DNA of 64,000 nucleotides from CAG-390 sp964590755 (GCA_964590755.1 CAZPYK010000001.1:1-64000); one strand, 5' to 3'. Numbered from the stretch's first letter, positions 1 to 9,115 are shown. The notes: a model not told the origin generated them from the sequence alone. Made by a program: numbers and translations.

Positions 1-17
1 GTTAGGGTGGCTCTATT

Positions 18-200
18 TTGCCGTGCAGTTGGCTCTCATGGGGCGGTATTTGCAAGAATATTTCTTTTGATAACATTGATGTTGTAGTTGTTATCGAGAA
101 GGATTCTTGCACTATTGAAATGATATATGACACCGGCGACGTTGCTACGATCGTTATTTCGGAAATCGGAAACGTGAAATTGACGCTTCCCGCGGCGTAA
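18..200 (+). other. Short ORF of unclear status at the left edge
   Basis: A 60-codon frame with a TTG start and no recognised domain ends 22 bases before a strong terminator. The second half (about residues 20-60) alternates hydrophobic and acidic residues like a beta-rich C-terminal domain, so it may be the tail of a gene entering from the left that is broken by a frameshift or by the in-frame stop at 3-5. An AGGGTGG sequence at 4-10 could act as a ribosome site, so a real small protein cannot be excluded. No function is assigned. Confidence 0.25.
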
Positions 201-221
201 CCGTTTACATTTAATAAAATT

Positions 222-258
222 AACCTCGGCGGAGCGCATCTGCCGAGGTTGTTTGTTT
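222..258. terminator. Bidirectional intrinsic terminator
   Basis: Perfect 9-bp stem AACCTCGGC (222-230) / GCCGAGGTT (242-250) followed by GTTTGTTT on the plus strand and by AATTTTATT on the minus strand. It separates the left-edge plus-strand unit from the end of the long minus-strand operon. Confidence 0.85.
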
Positions 259-281
259 ATACGTTAATTACGGTTGTGAAA

Positions 282-1943
282 TTAAACATTATAACAGCTT
301 CCGCCTATAAATTCGCGCATGAGCGAATTACACGGTATCAAACTTTCATTATCGATGGGGCGAAAATATTTTAAATACTTTATAAGCCGGTTGGCGACAA
401 GGAATTGAGGCTCACCGGCATCAATCTCACGCAGCGCCGGCAATGCTTTCACTCCCAATACACACAACTCATATTGCAGCGCGGAATTGAAAACATAATT
501 TGCCCCCTCTTGGCCCGGATAGATCCATTTGAATTCACCGTTGCGCACCGACTGCCACATATCTATCGTTTGCGCCGCGGAGCTGCCGCGAAAATTCATA
601 TCTCTTACAATGCGTCGAATAAGTCTCAGATCTGTCGTACTCAACGGCGAATGATCATCGATATTAATTTGAGCCTGAGGAGAAATATAGATTTTGTATT
701 TTTGGTGCTTCGGAATAGATGCCGTCAGTTTATCATTCAGCGCATGAATTCCCTCGATCATGATTGGCTGATCGTCGCGAACGCGAACAGTTCTTCCCTT
801 CTCTCGAGCACCTGCCTTGAAGTTGAATTTCGGCAGCGTTACCTCTTCCCCGTTAATAAGATCGAAAAGATCTCTGTTAAAGCGTTCAATGTCCAAACAA
901 TTAATATGCTCAAGGTCTGCATTTTCCGGAGAAACGTTCTGCAAGCGGCATATCTCTGATCGATTCAAATAATAATCATCCATGGATATCATAACGGGAG
1001 ATATGCCACGCGAGCGCAATTCTATCCTAACGCGGTTGCAAAAGGTTGTCTTGCCGCTTGAGCTTGGCCCCGCAATGCAGATGAGACGTATATTGTCGAT
1101 ATCGGATTCAATTTCGCGCCCCAATTCCGCAAGCATACTGTTGTGGCGAGCCTCGCAAGCTTGAATAAAATCGCATACGCTGTCTTCCTTCTCAACTTGG
1201 CGGTTGATATCCGCTATCGTCTGCAAATTTGCTCTTTTGGACCAGAGATATGCCCTTTGCAGAGTTCTTTCATAGGTCGTCTCTTCGACAAAGTCCGGAA
1301 TCTTTGCGCCGAGCTCGTATCTCGGATATTGAATTATAATTCCGGGACTATACGGTCTTATAAGATATTCGGATATGCACCCCGTGGAAGGTGCCATATA
1401 GGAGTGCAGATAATCGTAATATCCGTCGCAGGTGTACAGATGTACCGTGCTTTCCGGACGATAACGCAATATATCAAGCTTGTCAAAGTGGCCCATGCTG
1501 CGATATATCTTTTCGGCTTCCGTTTTTGTTACCGTGACGCGTTCAATGGGGAGATCGGCGGATATCAAACGCGCGACCTCTTCCATTATGCGTTCGGTCG
1601 CTCGATACATATTAAAGCCCGGAGTGGCGGAACGGCAGAAAACGGATCTTGACACATGGTATGAAAACGCAATTTTTACATTGGGATATACATTGTGAAA
1701 AGCCATTGAAATGATAAATCTGAGCGTGGCTTCGTATGCTTTGCCGGCTTCGATATTATCGAGTCCCTTGAGCGTGATGCACATTCCGTCGTTTTTTTCA
1801 GACAAACGATATTTCAATTCTTTGATCTGCTTTCCTATCATACAGACCGGAAAGCGGCGTTTATCTTCTTCGTGTAAAATATCTATAACGCGAGTCCCGA
1901 CCGGTACACGTATTGATTGATTGTATAATGTTATATTTATCAT
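282..1943 (-). CDS. TGS-domain uridine/nucleoside kinase
   Basis: About 553 residues. The N-terminus resembles the TGS and second additional domain of threonyl-tRNA synthetase (residues 1 to about 230); the C-terminal half is a uridine kinase-like P-loop domain with Walker A GPSSSGKTT and the following MDDYY motif. This TGS-plus-kinase architecture is known in Clostridia and Thermotoga as a nucleoside kinase; substrate preference is not readable here. I chose the ATG at 1943 because MINITLYNQ is the natural start of a TGS fold; an ATG ten codons upstream is possible but has no better ribosome site. It is the last gene of a minus-strand run and ends at the terminator at 222-258. Confidence 0.88.
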   Translation of the reverse strand: MINITLYNQSIRVPVGTRVIDILHEEDKRRFPVCMIGKQIKELKYRLSEKNDGMCITLKGLDNIEAGKAYEATLRFIISMAFHNVYPNVKIAFSYHVSRSVFCRSATPGFNMYRATERIMEEVARLISADLPIERVTVTKTEAEKIYRSMGHFDKLDILRYRPESTVHLYTCDGYYDYLHSYMAPSTGCISEYLIRPYSPGIIIQYPRYELGAKIPDFVEETTYERTLQRAYLWSKRANLQTIADINRQVEKEDSVCDFIQACEARHNSMLAELGREIESDIDNIRLICIAGPSSSGKTTFCNRVRIELRSRGISPVMISMDDYYLNRSEICRLQNVSPENADLEHINCLDIERFNRDLFDLINGEEVTLPKFNFKAGAREKGRTVRVRDDQPIMIEGIHALNDKLTASIPKHQKYKIYISPQAQINIDDHSPLSTTDLRLIRRIVRDMNFRGSSAAQTIDMWQSVRNGEFKWIYPGQEGANYVFNSALQYELCVLGVKALPALREIDAGEPQFLVANRLIKYLKYFRPIDNESLIPCNSLMREFIGGSCYNV

Positions 1944-1970
1944 GTTTTTATATACCTGCAAGAAAAAACA

Positions 1971-1988
1971 CATAATAATATTATTATG
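1971..1988. repeat. Perfect 18-bp AT-rich palindrome
   Basis: CATAATAATATTATTATG reads identically on both strands and lies just upstream of the nucleoside kinase, downstream of the dnaI-like gene. It could be a weak operator or a chance AT palindrome. Confidence 0.3.
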
Positions 1989-2007
1989 CGAGTTTTCGAA
2001 TCATTAA

Positions 2008-2982
2008 TTACATATCTCGACGCAATTTTTGAGCCCTCACATCAGTACCGGTAAGCATGAACGTCAAAAATTCTCCGAATATGCGACTGGTTATGCGATC
2101 CCAATACTTTTGGCGCATTTCTTCTTGACGCAGATTTGTACTGATGAGCGTCGGCAACCCCTTGTTTATACGAGTGTTCAGCACGTCATAAAGGCAGCTG
2201 ACAGTGAATTGGTTTGTCACCTCTGAGCCTAGATCGTCAATGACGAGAAGATCGCAGTTATAGTATCTGTCGGTTCTTTCGCCCGATTCTCGACCGCTCG
2301 AATTTCCGAATCTCACACGCTCAAAGTCGGAAAACAATCCTATCGCGCCGGTATATATAACGTCAAAACCGCGCTCTATGATGACCTTGGCGGCAGCAAC
2401 CGAAAGATGGGTTTTTCCAAGCCCGGTTCCTCCGAAAAGTGCTATACTTTTGGAGGATCTGGGATCAAAGGTCTCGGCAAACTTGCGCATCGTTTGATAT
2501 ATATAGCGCATATTTTCAAGATCTCTTGGATTTGCGGCATAATATTTCAATGAGAAGTTTTCAAATGTGTTATTCTGCATCAGCTTTCCGATTCCGGATG
2601 ATTCGTATCCTGCCATGATCAGCCGTTGCTTCATGCATTGACACATATATCCGTCGATATACCCCGTGTCTTGACATTTAGAGCATTCAAAGTGAGGTTC
2701 TGAATAATCGATCTGATATCCCGCTGATAACAACAACGCATCTCTGCGTTGCTTCAGTTCCCGGACTTCGGTTTTTATATCATTTACTTTTAAGGTTGAA
2801 ACCCCCAACGCCGCACCCATCAACTTTATGCCGGTTGCCGACAGCTCGCGGTCTATTGCTGCCGTTTCGGGTATCGCGCGGTGAAGCTCATTTTTTCTTT
2901 CATCTGCGGCATTCAGAGCCTCGCGATGTTTATTTTCGTATTCATCTCTGACACGTCTGTAATTTTCATTGCTGTAGCTCAT
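2008..2982 (-). CDS. DnaI/DnaC-like helicase loader ATPase
   Basis: 324 residues. An N-terminal coiled-coil region (about 1-85) is followed by a cysteine cluster (CSKCQDTGYIDGYMCQC), as in DnaI-type loaders with a zinc-binding segment, then an AAA+ domain with Walker A GGTGLGKTHL and Walker B LLVIDDLG. Loaders of this family place the replicative helicase on DNA at initiation and restart. The ATG at 2982 is preceded by GAAAGG at good spacing; an upstream in-frame start lacks a site. The DnaD-domain gene lies directly upstream, as is usual for the Gram-positive primosome pair. Confidence 0.88.
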   Translation of the reverse strand: MSYSNENYRRVRDEYENKHREALNAADERKNELHRAIPETAAIDRELSATGIKLMGAALGVSTLKVNDIKTEVRELKQRRDALLLSAGYQIDYSEPHFECSKCQDTGYIDGYMCQCMKQRLIMAGYESSGIGKLMQNNTFENFSLKYYAANPRDLENMRYIYQTMRKFAETFDPRSSKSIALFGGTGLGKTHLSVAAAKVIIERGFDVIYTGAIGLFSDFERVRFGNSSGRESGERTDRYYNCDLLVIDDLGSEVTNQFTVSCLYDVLNTRINKGLPTLISTNLRQEEMRQKYWDRITSRIFGEFLTFMLTGTDVRAQKLRRDM

Positions 2983-3093
2983 TGTAATAAAAATCCTTTC
3001 ACGGGAAATACGATGCTTCGCGGCTTGCAAAGGATGACGCTTCCTCGGATATTAAAGCCGAAATAGCATGTGCCGGACGGACCGCCGTTTTCG

Positions 3094-4113
3094 TCAAGTG
3101 TTGTTGTTTTTGTTTTTTCGTTGCTTGGATACTGTTTCCGGTATTGCGTCGGAATCACCGTAACTGCGGCGCAGCGAGGCTTCAAAAAAGCTTTCTGTGT
3201 TGAAACTGCTTCCCACAGGCTTCGAATTATCGGAACCATCCTTCACCGCAAGATAAGCATTTACTTCATCAATCGATTTCAGCATGGCGGCATCCCATGA
3301 TTCAAGTATGGCATTTGCGTACGGCAAAGATGGCTTTCCTATCGCGTCGACCGTGATCTCGTATGCTTTTTTGATCACGTCGAGATCATAACCGAATTTT
3401 CCGACCCACGCATCTATAAAGGCTCTTTCGCGAGCGGTAAGTGCTCGGTCCGGATTCATACCGAACAAGGAGCGTATTCTGCTTTCGAGCTTTGCGGTTG
3501 CTTCTATCGCCCGGAGATGTTCATTCAATGCATCTGTGGTGGTTATGCCTTTATCGTAGAGTTCAAATGCGGTGGTTTCAATATATCTCAGCGATTTCTT
3601 TCCTATACGAACGCAGTGTACACATAGATTGGTTATGTATTCTCCGTCAAGGTCGAGGTAATCCATAAGCCCGACCACCTTTGCCACCTCTGAGGTGCTG
3701 AACATCTTACCGATGGTTTTTTCGCATTCGTCTATTACCGCGGCGGCATCAGAGCGTCGCTCAAGTACTCCCCCAAGCTCCTCGGTGCTGTAATGAGGCA
3801 CGCCGACCTCGGGCTTTTTGCGCTTTGCGGGCTTTTTCGGCTCCGCTGACGGTGTAATTGCGTTAACGTTGGAACGAATAACGCCGCATCCTTGCCAATG
3901 TTTAATATCAACTTCGCTCGAAATATTAAACATAGAGGCGGCGCATTTCGGTTCACCGCCTTGAAGCACGTAAAGACAATATAAAAGCGACTCCACGTCT
4001 TTCTTGTCCGCGTCACACAATCGTTCGGCGGCAGCTAAAGGGAGCACAAGCACTCCGCCGCTGTAATCGATCGAAACGTTCTCAAGTGCTATTTTCAGAT
4101 CATTTTTTTTCAT
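3094..4113 (-). CDS. DnaD-domain replication/primosome protein
   Basis: 339 residues. The N-terminal third resembles a winged-helix DnaD/DnaB-type oligomerisation domain; a basic linker (AEPKKPAKRKKPEVG, near residue 90) leads into the DnaB_2/DnaD helical domains. The last one ends in YANAILESW, matching the conserved YxxxILxxW signature. Family members remodel DNA and help recruit the helicase loader, which fits the dnaI-like gene immediately downstream. The start ATG has only a weak ribosome site (GCGGAT) and may be translationally coupled to rex, which ends 24 bp upstream. Confidence 0.87.
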   Translation of the reverse strand: MKKNDLKIALENVSIDYSGGVLVLPLAAAERLCDADKKDVESLLYCLYVLQGGEPKCAASMFNISSEVDIKHWQGCGVIRSNVNAITPSAEPKKPAKRKKPEVGVPHYSTEELGGVLERRSDAAAVIDECEKTIGKMFSTSEVAKVVGLMDYLDLDGEYITNLCVHCVRIGKKSLRYIETTAFELYDKGITTTDALNEHLRAIEATAKLESRIRSLFGMNPDRALTARERAFIDAWVGKFGYDLDVIKKAYEITVDAIGKPSLPYANAILESWDAAMLKSIDEVNAYLAVKDGSDNSKPVGSSFNTESFFEASLRRSYGDSDAIPETVSKQRKNKNNNT

Positions 4114-4137
4114 GCCGATAATATCCGCATCCGCTTA

Positions 4138-4818
4138 TCAATCGTTATCGCCGCGAGGCTCGTTGGAATGCAAACGATAGCATAGAGTCATGAGCGAGTC
4201 GCCCAAGTGTACATTTTCCACTATGGCAGTTTTTTGCTTCAGATCGAGTTCGTTGCTGGTGAAATTCCATACACCCGGCACGCCGGCCTCTTCGATGGTG
4301 TGCAATGCTTCCGCTGCGCACTCTTTCGGAAGTGTCAAGACAGCAATATCCACCTTGTGGGATGCGCAGTAATCGTAAAGCTGCGAATAGGGGTATATCA
4401 GCACACCTGATACCGCGTCTCCGATGATTGCGGGGTTGTTATCAAACATTGCAATGACTTTTACGCCTCGGCGTTCAAACATTGGCGATCGTACGATGGC
4501 GCGTCCGAGATGCCCGGCTCCGATGATCACGGCGCTGTATTTGTTATTGGCTCCGAGAATGTCGAGTATTTGAGCATACAGCTTTTCAACGTTATATCCG
4601 TAGCCCTGTTGACCGAATCCGCCAAAGCAATTCAGATCTTGACGGATCTGAGATGCGGTGACATTCATGATCTCCGCCAGTTCGGCGGAGCTTATGCGAG
4701 TCTTACCGTGCGCCAGCAGCTCGCGCAGATAACGATAATATCTGGGAAGCCTTTTTATGACGGCGTCGGAAATATTCTTTTCACGCTTGACGGAACTATG
4801 TTCACCTTTTGTGCTCAT
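4138..4818 (-). CDS. rex: Redox-sensing transcriptional repressor Rex
   Basis: 226 residues. An N-terminal winged helix (AVIKRLPRYYRYLRELL, with SAELAEIMNVTASQIRQDL) is followed by a Rossmann domain with the NADH motif IGAGHLGRAI and a C-terminal swapped helix. Rex represses fermentation and electron-transport genes until the NADH/NAD+ ratio rises. The chosen ATG has a GAAGGTG site; an upstream in-frame ATG at 4881 would overlap tsaD. No convincing Rex operator was seen in the window, so its targets lie elsewhere. Confidence 0.95.
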   Translation of the reverse strand: MSTKGEHSSVKREKNISDAVIKRLPRYYRYLRELLAHGKTRISSAELAEIMNVTASQIRQDLNCFGGFGQQGYGYNVEKLYAQILDILGANNKYSAVIIGAGHLGRAIVRSPMFERRGVKVIAMFDNNPAIIGDAVSGVLIYPYSQLYDYCASHKVDIAVLTLPKECAAEALHTIEEAGVPGVWNFTSNELDLKQKTAIVENVHLGDSLMTLCYRLHSNEPRGDND

Positions 4819-4858
4819 AACGTTATATTTCACCTTCTCTTTTTTGATTTGTCCTAAT

Positions 4859-5893
4859 CTATATGTCGCTGTCTGCGGCACTTGCGTTCAGAGATGTATT
4901 GCCTATAATACCGGCGTTAAACACAAACGCCCCCTCGACAGCAACCATTGCGGCATTATCTCCGCACAGCGATATCGGCGGAATGATAAGCTTGGCACCG
5001 CACGCGCGGCAAACTCTTTTTGCCGCGTCTCTCAGGTGCGTGTTGGCGGCAACGCCACCGGAGATGACCAATGTGCTGCAGCCGCTCTCCTCAAGAGCCG
5101 TAGGAATCTTTGATGTAATTGCGCTTACAATTGCATTTGTGTAGGCGGATGCGAATGCCGCACGAATTTCTCCGTCCAAGTTTTCGCCACGTTGCCTCAT
5201 TCCGTTTAAAATATTCAGCGCGGCTGTTTTGAGTCCGCTGAAGGAAAAATCGAGATTGCCGCCTCCGAGTGCCGGAGAAGGCAATTTTAAATCGCGGACG
5301 CGATCGCTACCGTCTCCCAAGTGCGCCAGCTCGTCCATTTGCGCGCCACCGGGATACGGAAGTCCGATCACGCGTCCGATTTTATCGAAGGCTTCGCCAG
5401 CGGCGTCGTCCCGCGTGCCGCCTATCTCGCAAAATTCGGTATAGTCTTTAACATGATAAAATGATGTGTGTCCGCCCGAAACGACAAGCGAAAGGAATGG
5501 CGGCTTCAGCTGTGTGTCCGTCAAATACGCCGCTGCGGTATGAGCATGCACATGATTTACCGGGATTATCGGTTTGTTGTTGGCATAAGCAAATGACTTT
5601 GCAAAGTTCACTCCAACGAGCAGGGCGCCTATAAGACCCGGATGGGACGTGACCGCAACTGCGTCAAGTTCGGCGATCGTCACGCCCGCTTCATCGATAG
5701 CTTTATGTACTGTCGGACATATCGCTTCAATATGAGCCCGCGATGCAATCTCGGGCACTACGCCACCATATAAGCGGTGCGTTTCTATCTGAGATGCAAC
5801 GATGTTCGAACGCGCTTTTACCGAGGCGTCGATCATCTCGACAACCGCTGCCGAGGTTTCATCGCAGGATGATTCTATTCCAAGTATGAGCAT
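4859..5893 (-). CDS. tsaD: tRNA threonylcarbamoyladenosine transferase TsaD
   Basis: 344 residues, normal family length. It shows the N-terminal LGIESSCDETS motif, the metal-binding VNHVHAH motif, the SGGHTS loop, and NTHLRD near the C-terminus. TsaD transfers the threonylcarbamoyl group to A37 of ANN-decoding tRNAs together with TsaB and TsaE, both of which are encoded about 4 kb away on the opposite strand. The ATG at 5893 is preferred over a TTG two codons upstream because it has GAAAGGC at workable spacing and matches the family start. Confidence 0.97.
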   Translation of the reverse strand: MLILGIESSCDETSAAVVEMIDASVKARSNIVASQIETHRLYGGVVPEIASRAHIEAICPTVHKAIDEAGVTIAELDAVAVTSHPGLIGALLVGVNFAKSFAYANNKPIIPVNHVHAHTAAAYLTDTQLKPPFLSLVVSGGHTSFYHVKDYTEFCEIGGTRDDAAGEAFDKIGRVIGLPYPGGAQMDELAHLGDGSDRVRDLKLPSPALGGGNLDFSFSGLKTAALNILNGMRQRGENLDGEIRAAFASAYTNAIVSAITSKIPTALEESGCSTLVISGGVAANTHLRDAAKRVCRACGAKLIIPPISLCGDNAAMVAVEGAFVFNAGIIGNTSLNASAADSDI

Positions 5894-5919
5894 AAGCAAT
5901 AATGCCTTTCAAGTTTAGA

Positions 5920-6411
5920 TTATATAACATTCTTTGCACAAATGCCTAAAGTCAAGCATTTTTCCATCACGATGGCATTCTCTACGGGGTGTGAGTAAAA
6001 GCATTTTCTTATTCCGACAGGCCTAAAGCCGAAAGTGTTGTATAGTGCCTTTGCCGCTTCATTGTGCTCTCGCACCTCAAGGGTTACGCGCCGACAACCG
6101 CGATCGGCAACCAATTTCAGAAGGCCGATCATTACGGCACTGCCGTACCCTTTTCTTCGCGATTCGGGTGCCACTGCGATATTTACGATGTTGGCTTCAT
6201 CGAGCACACATTCAACGCCGCCGTATGCAACGACACGGTCTCGATATATTCCCGCCAACCCGAAAATACTCGTGCTTTTAACAAACAATTCGACGAAGGC
6301 TTGTTCGCTCCACGGTTCCGAAAAGATCGTTTTTTCAATAGCAGCAGCTTCTTTTGCATGCTGTTCGGCGAACTTGATCACCGTGATTCTGTCTTCTGCG
6401 TGCTCGAGCAC
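5920..6411 (-). CDS. rimI: Ribosomal protein S18 alanine N-acetyltransferase RimI
   Basis: 163 residues, a single GNAT domain with the acetyl-CoA loop RRKGYGSA and the C-terminal ALYNTFGFRPVG signature of RimI. RimI acetylates the N-terminal alanine of S18. The start is GTG, preceded by GCAGGTG. The stop codon of the upstream lipoprotein gene is only 7 bases away, suggesting coupling. rimI next to tsaD is a common arrangement. Confidence 0.9.
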   Translation of the reverse strand: MLEHAEDRITVIKFAEQHAKEAAAIEKTIFSEPWSEQAFVELFVKSTSIFGLAGIYRDRVVAYGGVECVLDEANIVNIAVAPESRRKGYGSAVMIGLLKLVADRGCRRVTLEVREHNEAAKALYNTFGFRPVGIRKCFYSHPVENAIVMEKCLTLGICAKNVI

Positions 6412-6418
6412 TTGTCGT

Positions 6419-7057
6419 TCACCTGCTTTCGGAGATACATTGTCCGAGAACGCCCGAATCTTTTACACAACGTTGATTTTCGTATTTATTGCAAATATAT
6501 ACATCCTCGCCGTAAACGAGCACAGACATCGAATAATAGATTCCCGAATATTTTGTCGATTCGAATTTGATAAGATATGTTTCGTCGGGATCGTTGAGCG
6601 GTTTGGACACTGTGTCGCCGTTCGACCAATCCGTCAGCACGGTATTGAGATCGTCATCGGTGATGACCGCAAGAGATATTACGATACTGTCTCCTATATC
6701 GCACAGATAGGCAAGCGATGGTTCAAAATCCTCGATCGTGCTTATACTGTCGTTTCCGGCGTAAAGCACATCCCCCCATTCGGTACAAAGCCACTCTGAT
6801 GTATCAAGGCCTTTTATCGAATATAGGTTTTGAGAAGAACCTGCGATCTCAAGGCTTGCATAAGCTTTCGATGCCCTTTCGGCAGGCTCAAAGCAATTCG
6901 GCAGATATTGATATGATATACCTGCGCGATCGTCGATTATGTGCATTCCGTTTGATTTAAGCTTGCGTCCGCATCCGCAGAGCGTAAGTGTTGAGCACAA
7001 CACAATGCACAATGCCGTGATCGCCGCAATCATTTTGAAGCTGATTTTATTCTGCAT
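6419..7057 (-). CDS. Hypothetical lipoprotein
   Basis: 212 residues with a signal peptide (basic start, hydrophobic core about residues 8-25) ending in a lipobox (LTLCGC), so the mature protein is probably a surface lipoprotein. The remaining sequence is beta-rich and acidic and matches no family I recognise. The ATG at 7057 has AAAGGG upstream; a longer frame starting at 7144 would run into the dCMP deaminase gene and hide the signal peptide. It lies in the galU-to-rimI run, but the neighbours give no clear functional hint. Confidence 0.75.
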   Translation of the reverse strand: MQNKISFKMIAAITALCIVLCSTLTLCGCGRKLKSNGMHIIDDRAGISYQYLPNCFEPAERASKAYASLEIAGSSQNLYSIKGLDTSEWLCTEWGDVLYAGNDSISTIEDFEPSLAYLCDIGDSIVISLAVITDDDLNTVLTDWSNGDTVSKPLNDPDETYLIKFESTKYSGIYYSMSVLVYGEDVYICNKYENQRCVKDSGVLGQCISESR

Positions 7058-7088
7058 TTCAATAATACCCTTTTGACATATTCGATGA

Positions 7089-7589
7089 TCAATATCCCAA
7101 CTTTCCGCCGAGTGAATCGTCGTTTTCCACCCAATCGGATACATTGATAATGCGATAATTATCTTTATCGTCTCGCACTATCACTCTGGATATTCCTGCG
7201 TTTATGATCTGCCTTTTGCACATCATGCAGGATGAAGTGCCGGAAATGATGCTGCCGTCGATCGGTGAGGTGCAACACATATAAAGCGTTGAGCCGAGCA
7301 TTTGATCGCGCGGAGCTGCGATTATCGCATTTGCTTCCGAATGAACGGCGCGGCAGAGCTCATATCTCTCACCTCGGGGTATGTCAAGTTGTTCGCGATA
7401 GCATATACCGAGATCTCCGCAATTAGCTCTTCCCCGCGGCGCTCCGTTATAACCGGTTGAAACTATAGTGTCATTCTTTACGATTATCGCGCCGAAGCGG
7501 CGGCGAATACACGTACTGCGTTCGGATACGGTTTCGGCTATGTCAAGATAATAATTATCCTTTGATCTTCTGTTATTGATCACACTCAT
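7089..7589 (-). CDS. dCMP deaminase (ComEB-like)
   Basis: 166 residues of the cytidine/deoxycytidylate deaminase fold. The zinc ligands and catalytic glutamate are visible in AVHSEANAI (HxE) and SSCMMCKRQ (CxxC). The residue before the first cysteine is Ser, where Pro is usual. dCMP deaminase converts dCMP to dUMP, feeding dTTP synthesis. Start ATG has GGCAGGTG upstream. It sits 17 bp after galU and is probably co-transcribed. Confidence 0.92.
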   Translation of the reverse strand: MSVINNRRSKDNYYLDIAETVSERSTCIRRRFGAIIVKNDTIVSTGYNGAPRGRANCGDLGICYREQLDIPRGERYELCRAVHSEANAIIAAPRDQMLGSTLYMCCTSPIDGSIISGTSSCMMCKRQIINAGISRVIVRDDKDNYRIINVSDWVENDDSLGGKLGY

Positions 7590-7606
7590 AAAAAAGCACC
7601 TGCCTT

Positions 7607-8518
7607 TTACAATGTTTTGACAAAGCTTTTCAAAAAGCTTGAAAATTCCGCGCCAAGATCGGGATCAAGACACGCTCGACTGACATTGGCGCTCAAAAAG
7701 CCCAGCTTTGACCCCATATCAAAGCGCTGACCTTCAAAATCAAGCGCTGTCATGCCGCTGCGCTGGGCCAATGTGCGCATAGCATCGGTCAATTGGATCT
7801 CGCCGCCGGCACCCGGAGGGGTGTTGTCAAGTATATCAAATATGTCCGGAGTAAGAAGAACACGTCCGAGTATCGAATAATTGCTGAATATAAGATCACG
7901 TGTTTTAGGCTTTTCTATCATGTCATCGACGAAAAATTCATTATTGCTTCCGTCTATCGCGTGAGTTTTCAATGAGCAATATTTCATCACGAGCTCCTCG
8001 GAAACAGGCTTGACGCCGCAAACTGCTCTGCCGTATCTTTCGTAGCTTTCGATCATCTGCGCAACGACCGGCTTTTCGGAAAAAATAATATCATCACCGT
8101 ATAAGACCGCAAACGGTTCGTTCCCGACAAAGCTGCGCGCGCAACCAACGGCATGTCCGAGTCCGCGGGTCTCCTTTTGTCGCATAAAAAAGACTCGCAC
8201 TCCGTGCAGATCCGCCGATGAACGCAAGCTATCGATATCATCAAAACGTTCTTTGGCGGCGAATTTAGCCTCATATTCCGGAGAATAATCAAAATAATCC
8301 TCCATGATATCCTTTCCACGTCCGGTAATTATCAATACATCGGTAATTCCGCTGAGCGCCGCTTCCTCAACCAAATACGAAATAGCCGGTCGGTCCACTA
8401 TCGGAAGCATTTCCTTTGGCACGGCACGTGCTATGGGAAGCATTCGCGTTCCAAGCCCCGCGGCGGGTATAACGGCTTTTCTTATCGGCGTTCCGAATGT
8501 TCCGTCTGTTTCAAGCAT
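7607..8518 (-). CDS. galU: UTP--glucose-1-phosphate uridylyltransferase
   Basis: 303 residues. It carries the nucleotidyltransferase signature AAGLGTRMLPIARAVPKEML and the internal MIEKPK and GEIQLTD motifs typical of GalU/GtaB. It makes UDP-glucose for cell envelope polymers. ATG has AAGGGAGAG at 6-base spacing. It is the first gene of the long minus-strand run and is served by the strong promoter at 8557-8585. Confidence 0.96.
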   Translation of the reverse strand: MLETDGTFGTPIRKAVIPAAGLGTRMLPIARAVPKEMLPIVDRPAISYLVEEAALSGITDVLIITGRGKDIMEDYFDYSPEYEAKFAAKERFDDIDSLRSSADLHGVRVFFMRQKETRGLGHAVGCARSFVGNEPFAVLYGDDIIFSEKPVVAQMIESYERYGRAVCGVKPVSEELVMKYCSLKTHAIDGSNNEFFVDDMIEKPKTRDLIFSNYSILGRVLLTPDIFDILDNTPPGAGGEIQLTDAMRTLAQRSGMTALDFEGQRFDMGSKLGFLSANVSRACLDPDLGAEFSSFLKSFVKTL

Positions 8519-8556
8519 AAGATTCTCTCCCTTGCATGAAAGTTATTGTTAAATAT

Positions 8557-8585
8557 ATTATATATGATATTTAACTTCGTGTCAA
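8557..8585 (-). promoter_or_regulatory. Promoter for the galU operon
   Basis: On the minus strand TTGACA (8580-8585) and TATAAT (8557-8562) are separated by 17 bp, a full consensus match. Transcription would start near 8550, about 30 bases upstream of the galU ATG. Confidence 0.9.
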
Positions 8586-8705
8586 GGTCATATGTGTTAA
8601 TTCGGCATTAATACGCAAAAAAACTTCGACAATCGATTATTGAAGGATCGGATACAAATTGACATTCGCGGAATCTGTGATGTTGCGAAAAAGCCGGATT
8701 GGTTA

Positions 8706-8734
8706 TTGATTTTCGGATCGATACGTGGTATAAT
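8706..8734 (+). promoter_or_regulatory. Promoter for the ynzC-tsaE-tsaB operon
   Basis: TTGATT (8706-8711), a 17-bp spacer, TATAAT (8729-8734). The transcript would carry an unusually long 5' leader (about 150 nt) before the first gene. Together with the divergent galU promoter it accounts for most of the gene-free stretch 8519-8892. Confidence 0.85.
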
Positions 8735-8787
8735 TAAAGACGAACACTAATTACTGTAGAGATCAAGTCTGAAAAACATTCAAACGA

Positions 8788-8858
8788 GCGGCTTGTTGTC
8801 TTTCGCAACATAAATGCGTAAATTTGTGAAGACAATATCAAAATTGCCGACAAACCGC
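8788..8858 (+). promoter_or_regulatory. Structured 5' leader of the ynzC-tsaE operon
   Basis: Three nested helices can be read: an outer stem GCGGCTTGT (8788-8796) / ACAAACCGC (8850-8858) with one mismatch; a middle stem TTGTCTT (8796-8802) / AAGACAA (8829-8835); and an inner hairpin CGCA/TGCG (8804-8807, 8815-8818). There is no T-run, so it is not a terminator. It matches no riboswitch class I recognise; a 6S-like RNA is a possible alternative. Confidence 0.4.
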
Positions 8859-8892
8859 AGTTGACCCAAACTGAAAGGAATTGTCATGAGAT

Positions 8893-9108
8893 ATGGAAAA
8901 AGATAAGATAGCAAGAATCAATGAATTGGCTCGAAAATCGCGCGAAGGCGGACTTAATGAGCAAGAAGCCGCAGAGCAGGCGGCACTTCGTGCGGAATAT
9001 ATCTCGGAGATAAGAGCGAGTTTTACGGGAACACTTGACAATACGGTGATATTGCACCCGGACGGACGCCGTGAAAAGGTGAGCCAAAGACGTAAAGCAA
9101 AGGAATAG
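8893..9108 (+). CDS. DUF896 (YnzC family) small protein
   Basis: 71 residues beginning with the family pattern KIARINELARKSREGGLN and containing YISEIRASF. YnzC-type proteins form short helical hairpins; their function is not established. The ribosome site AAAGGA (8874-8879) lies 13 bases before this ATG but only 5 bases before an out-of-frame ATG at 8885 that would encode MRYGKR and stop, so a small overlapping leader peptide may tune initiation. tsaE follows after 7 bases. Confidence 0.9.
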   Translation: MEKDKIARINELARKSREGGLNEQEAAEQAALRAEYISEIRASFTGTLDNTVILHPDGRREKVSQRRKAKE

Positions 9109-9115
9109 GATCAAA

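Noticed and set aside
265..295. Possible Rex operator (GGTTGTGAAATTAAACA)
   Set aside because: Only one half matches the TTGTGAAAN-type consensus and it lies at the 3' end of an operon, not near a promoter.
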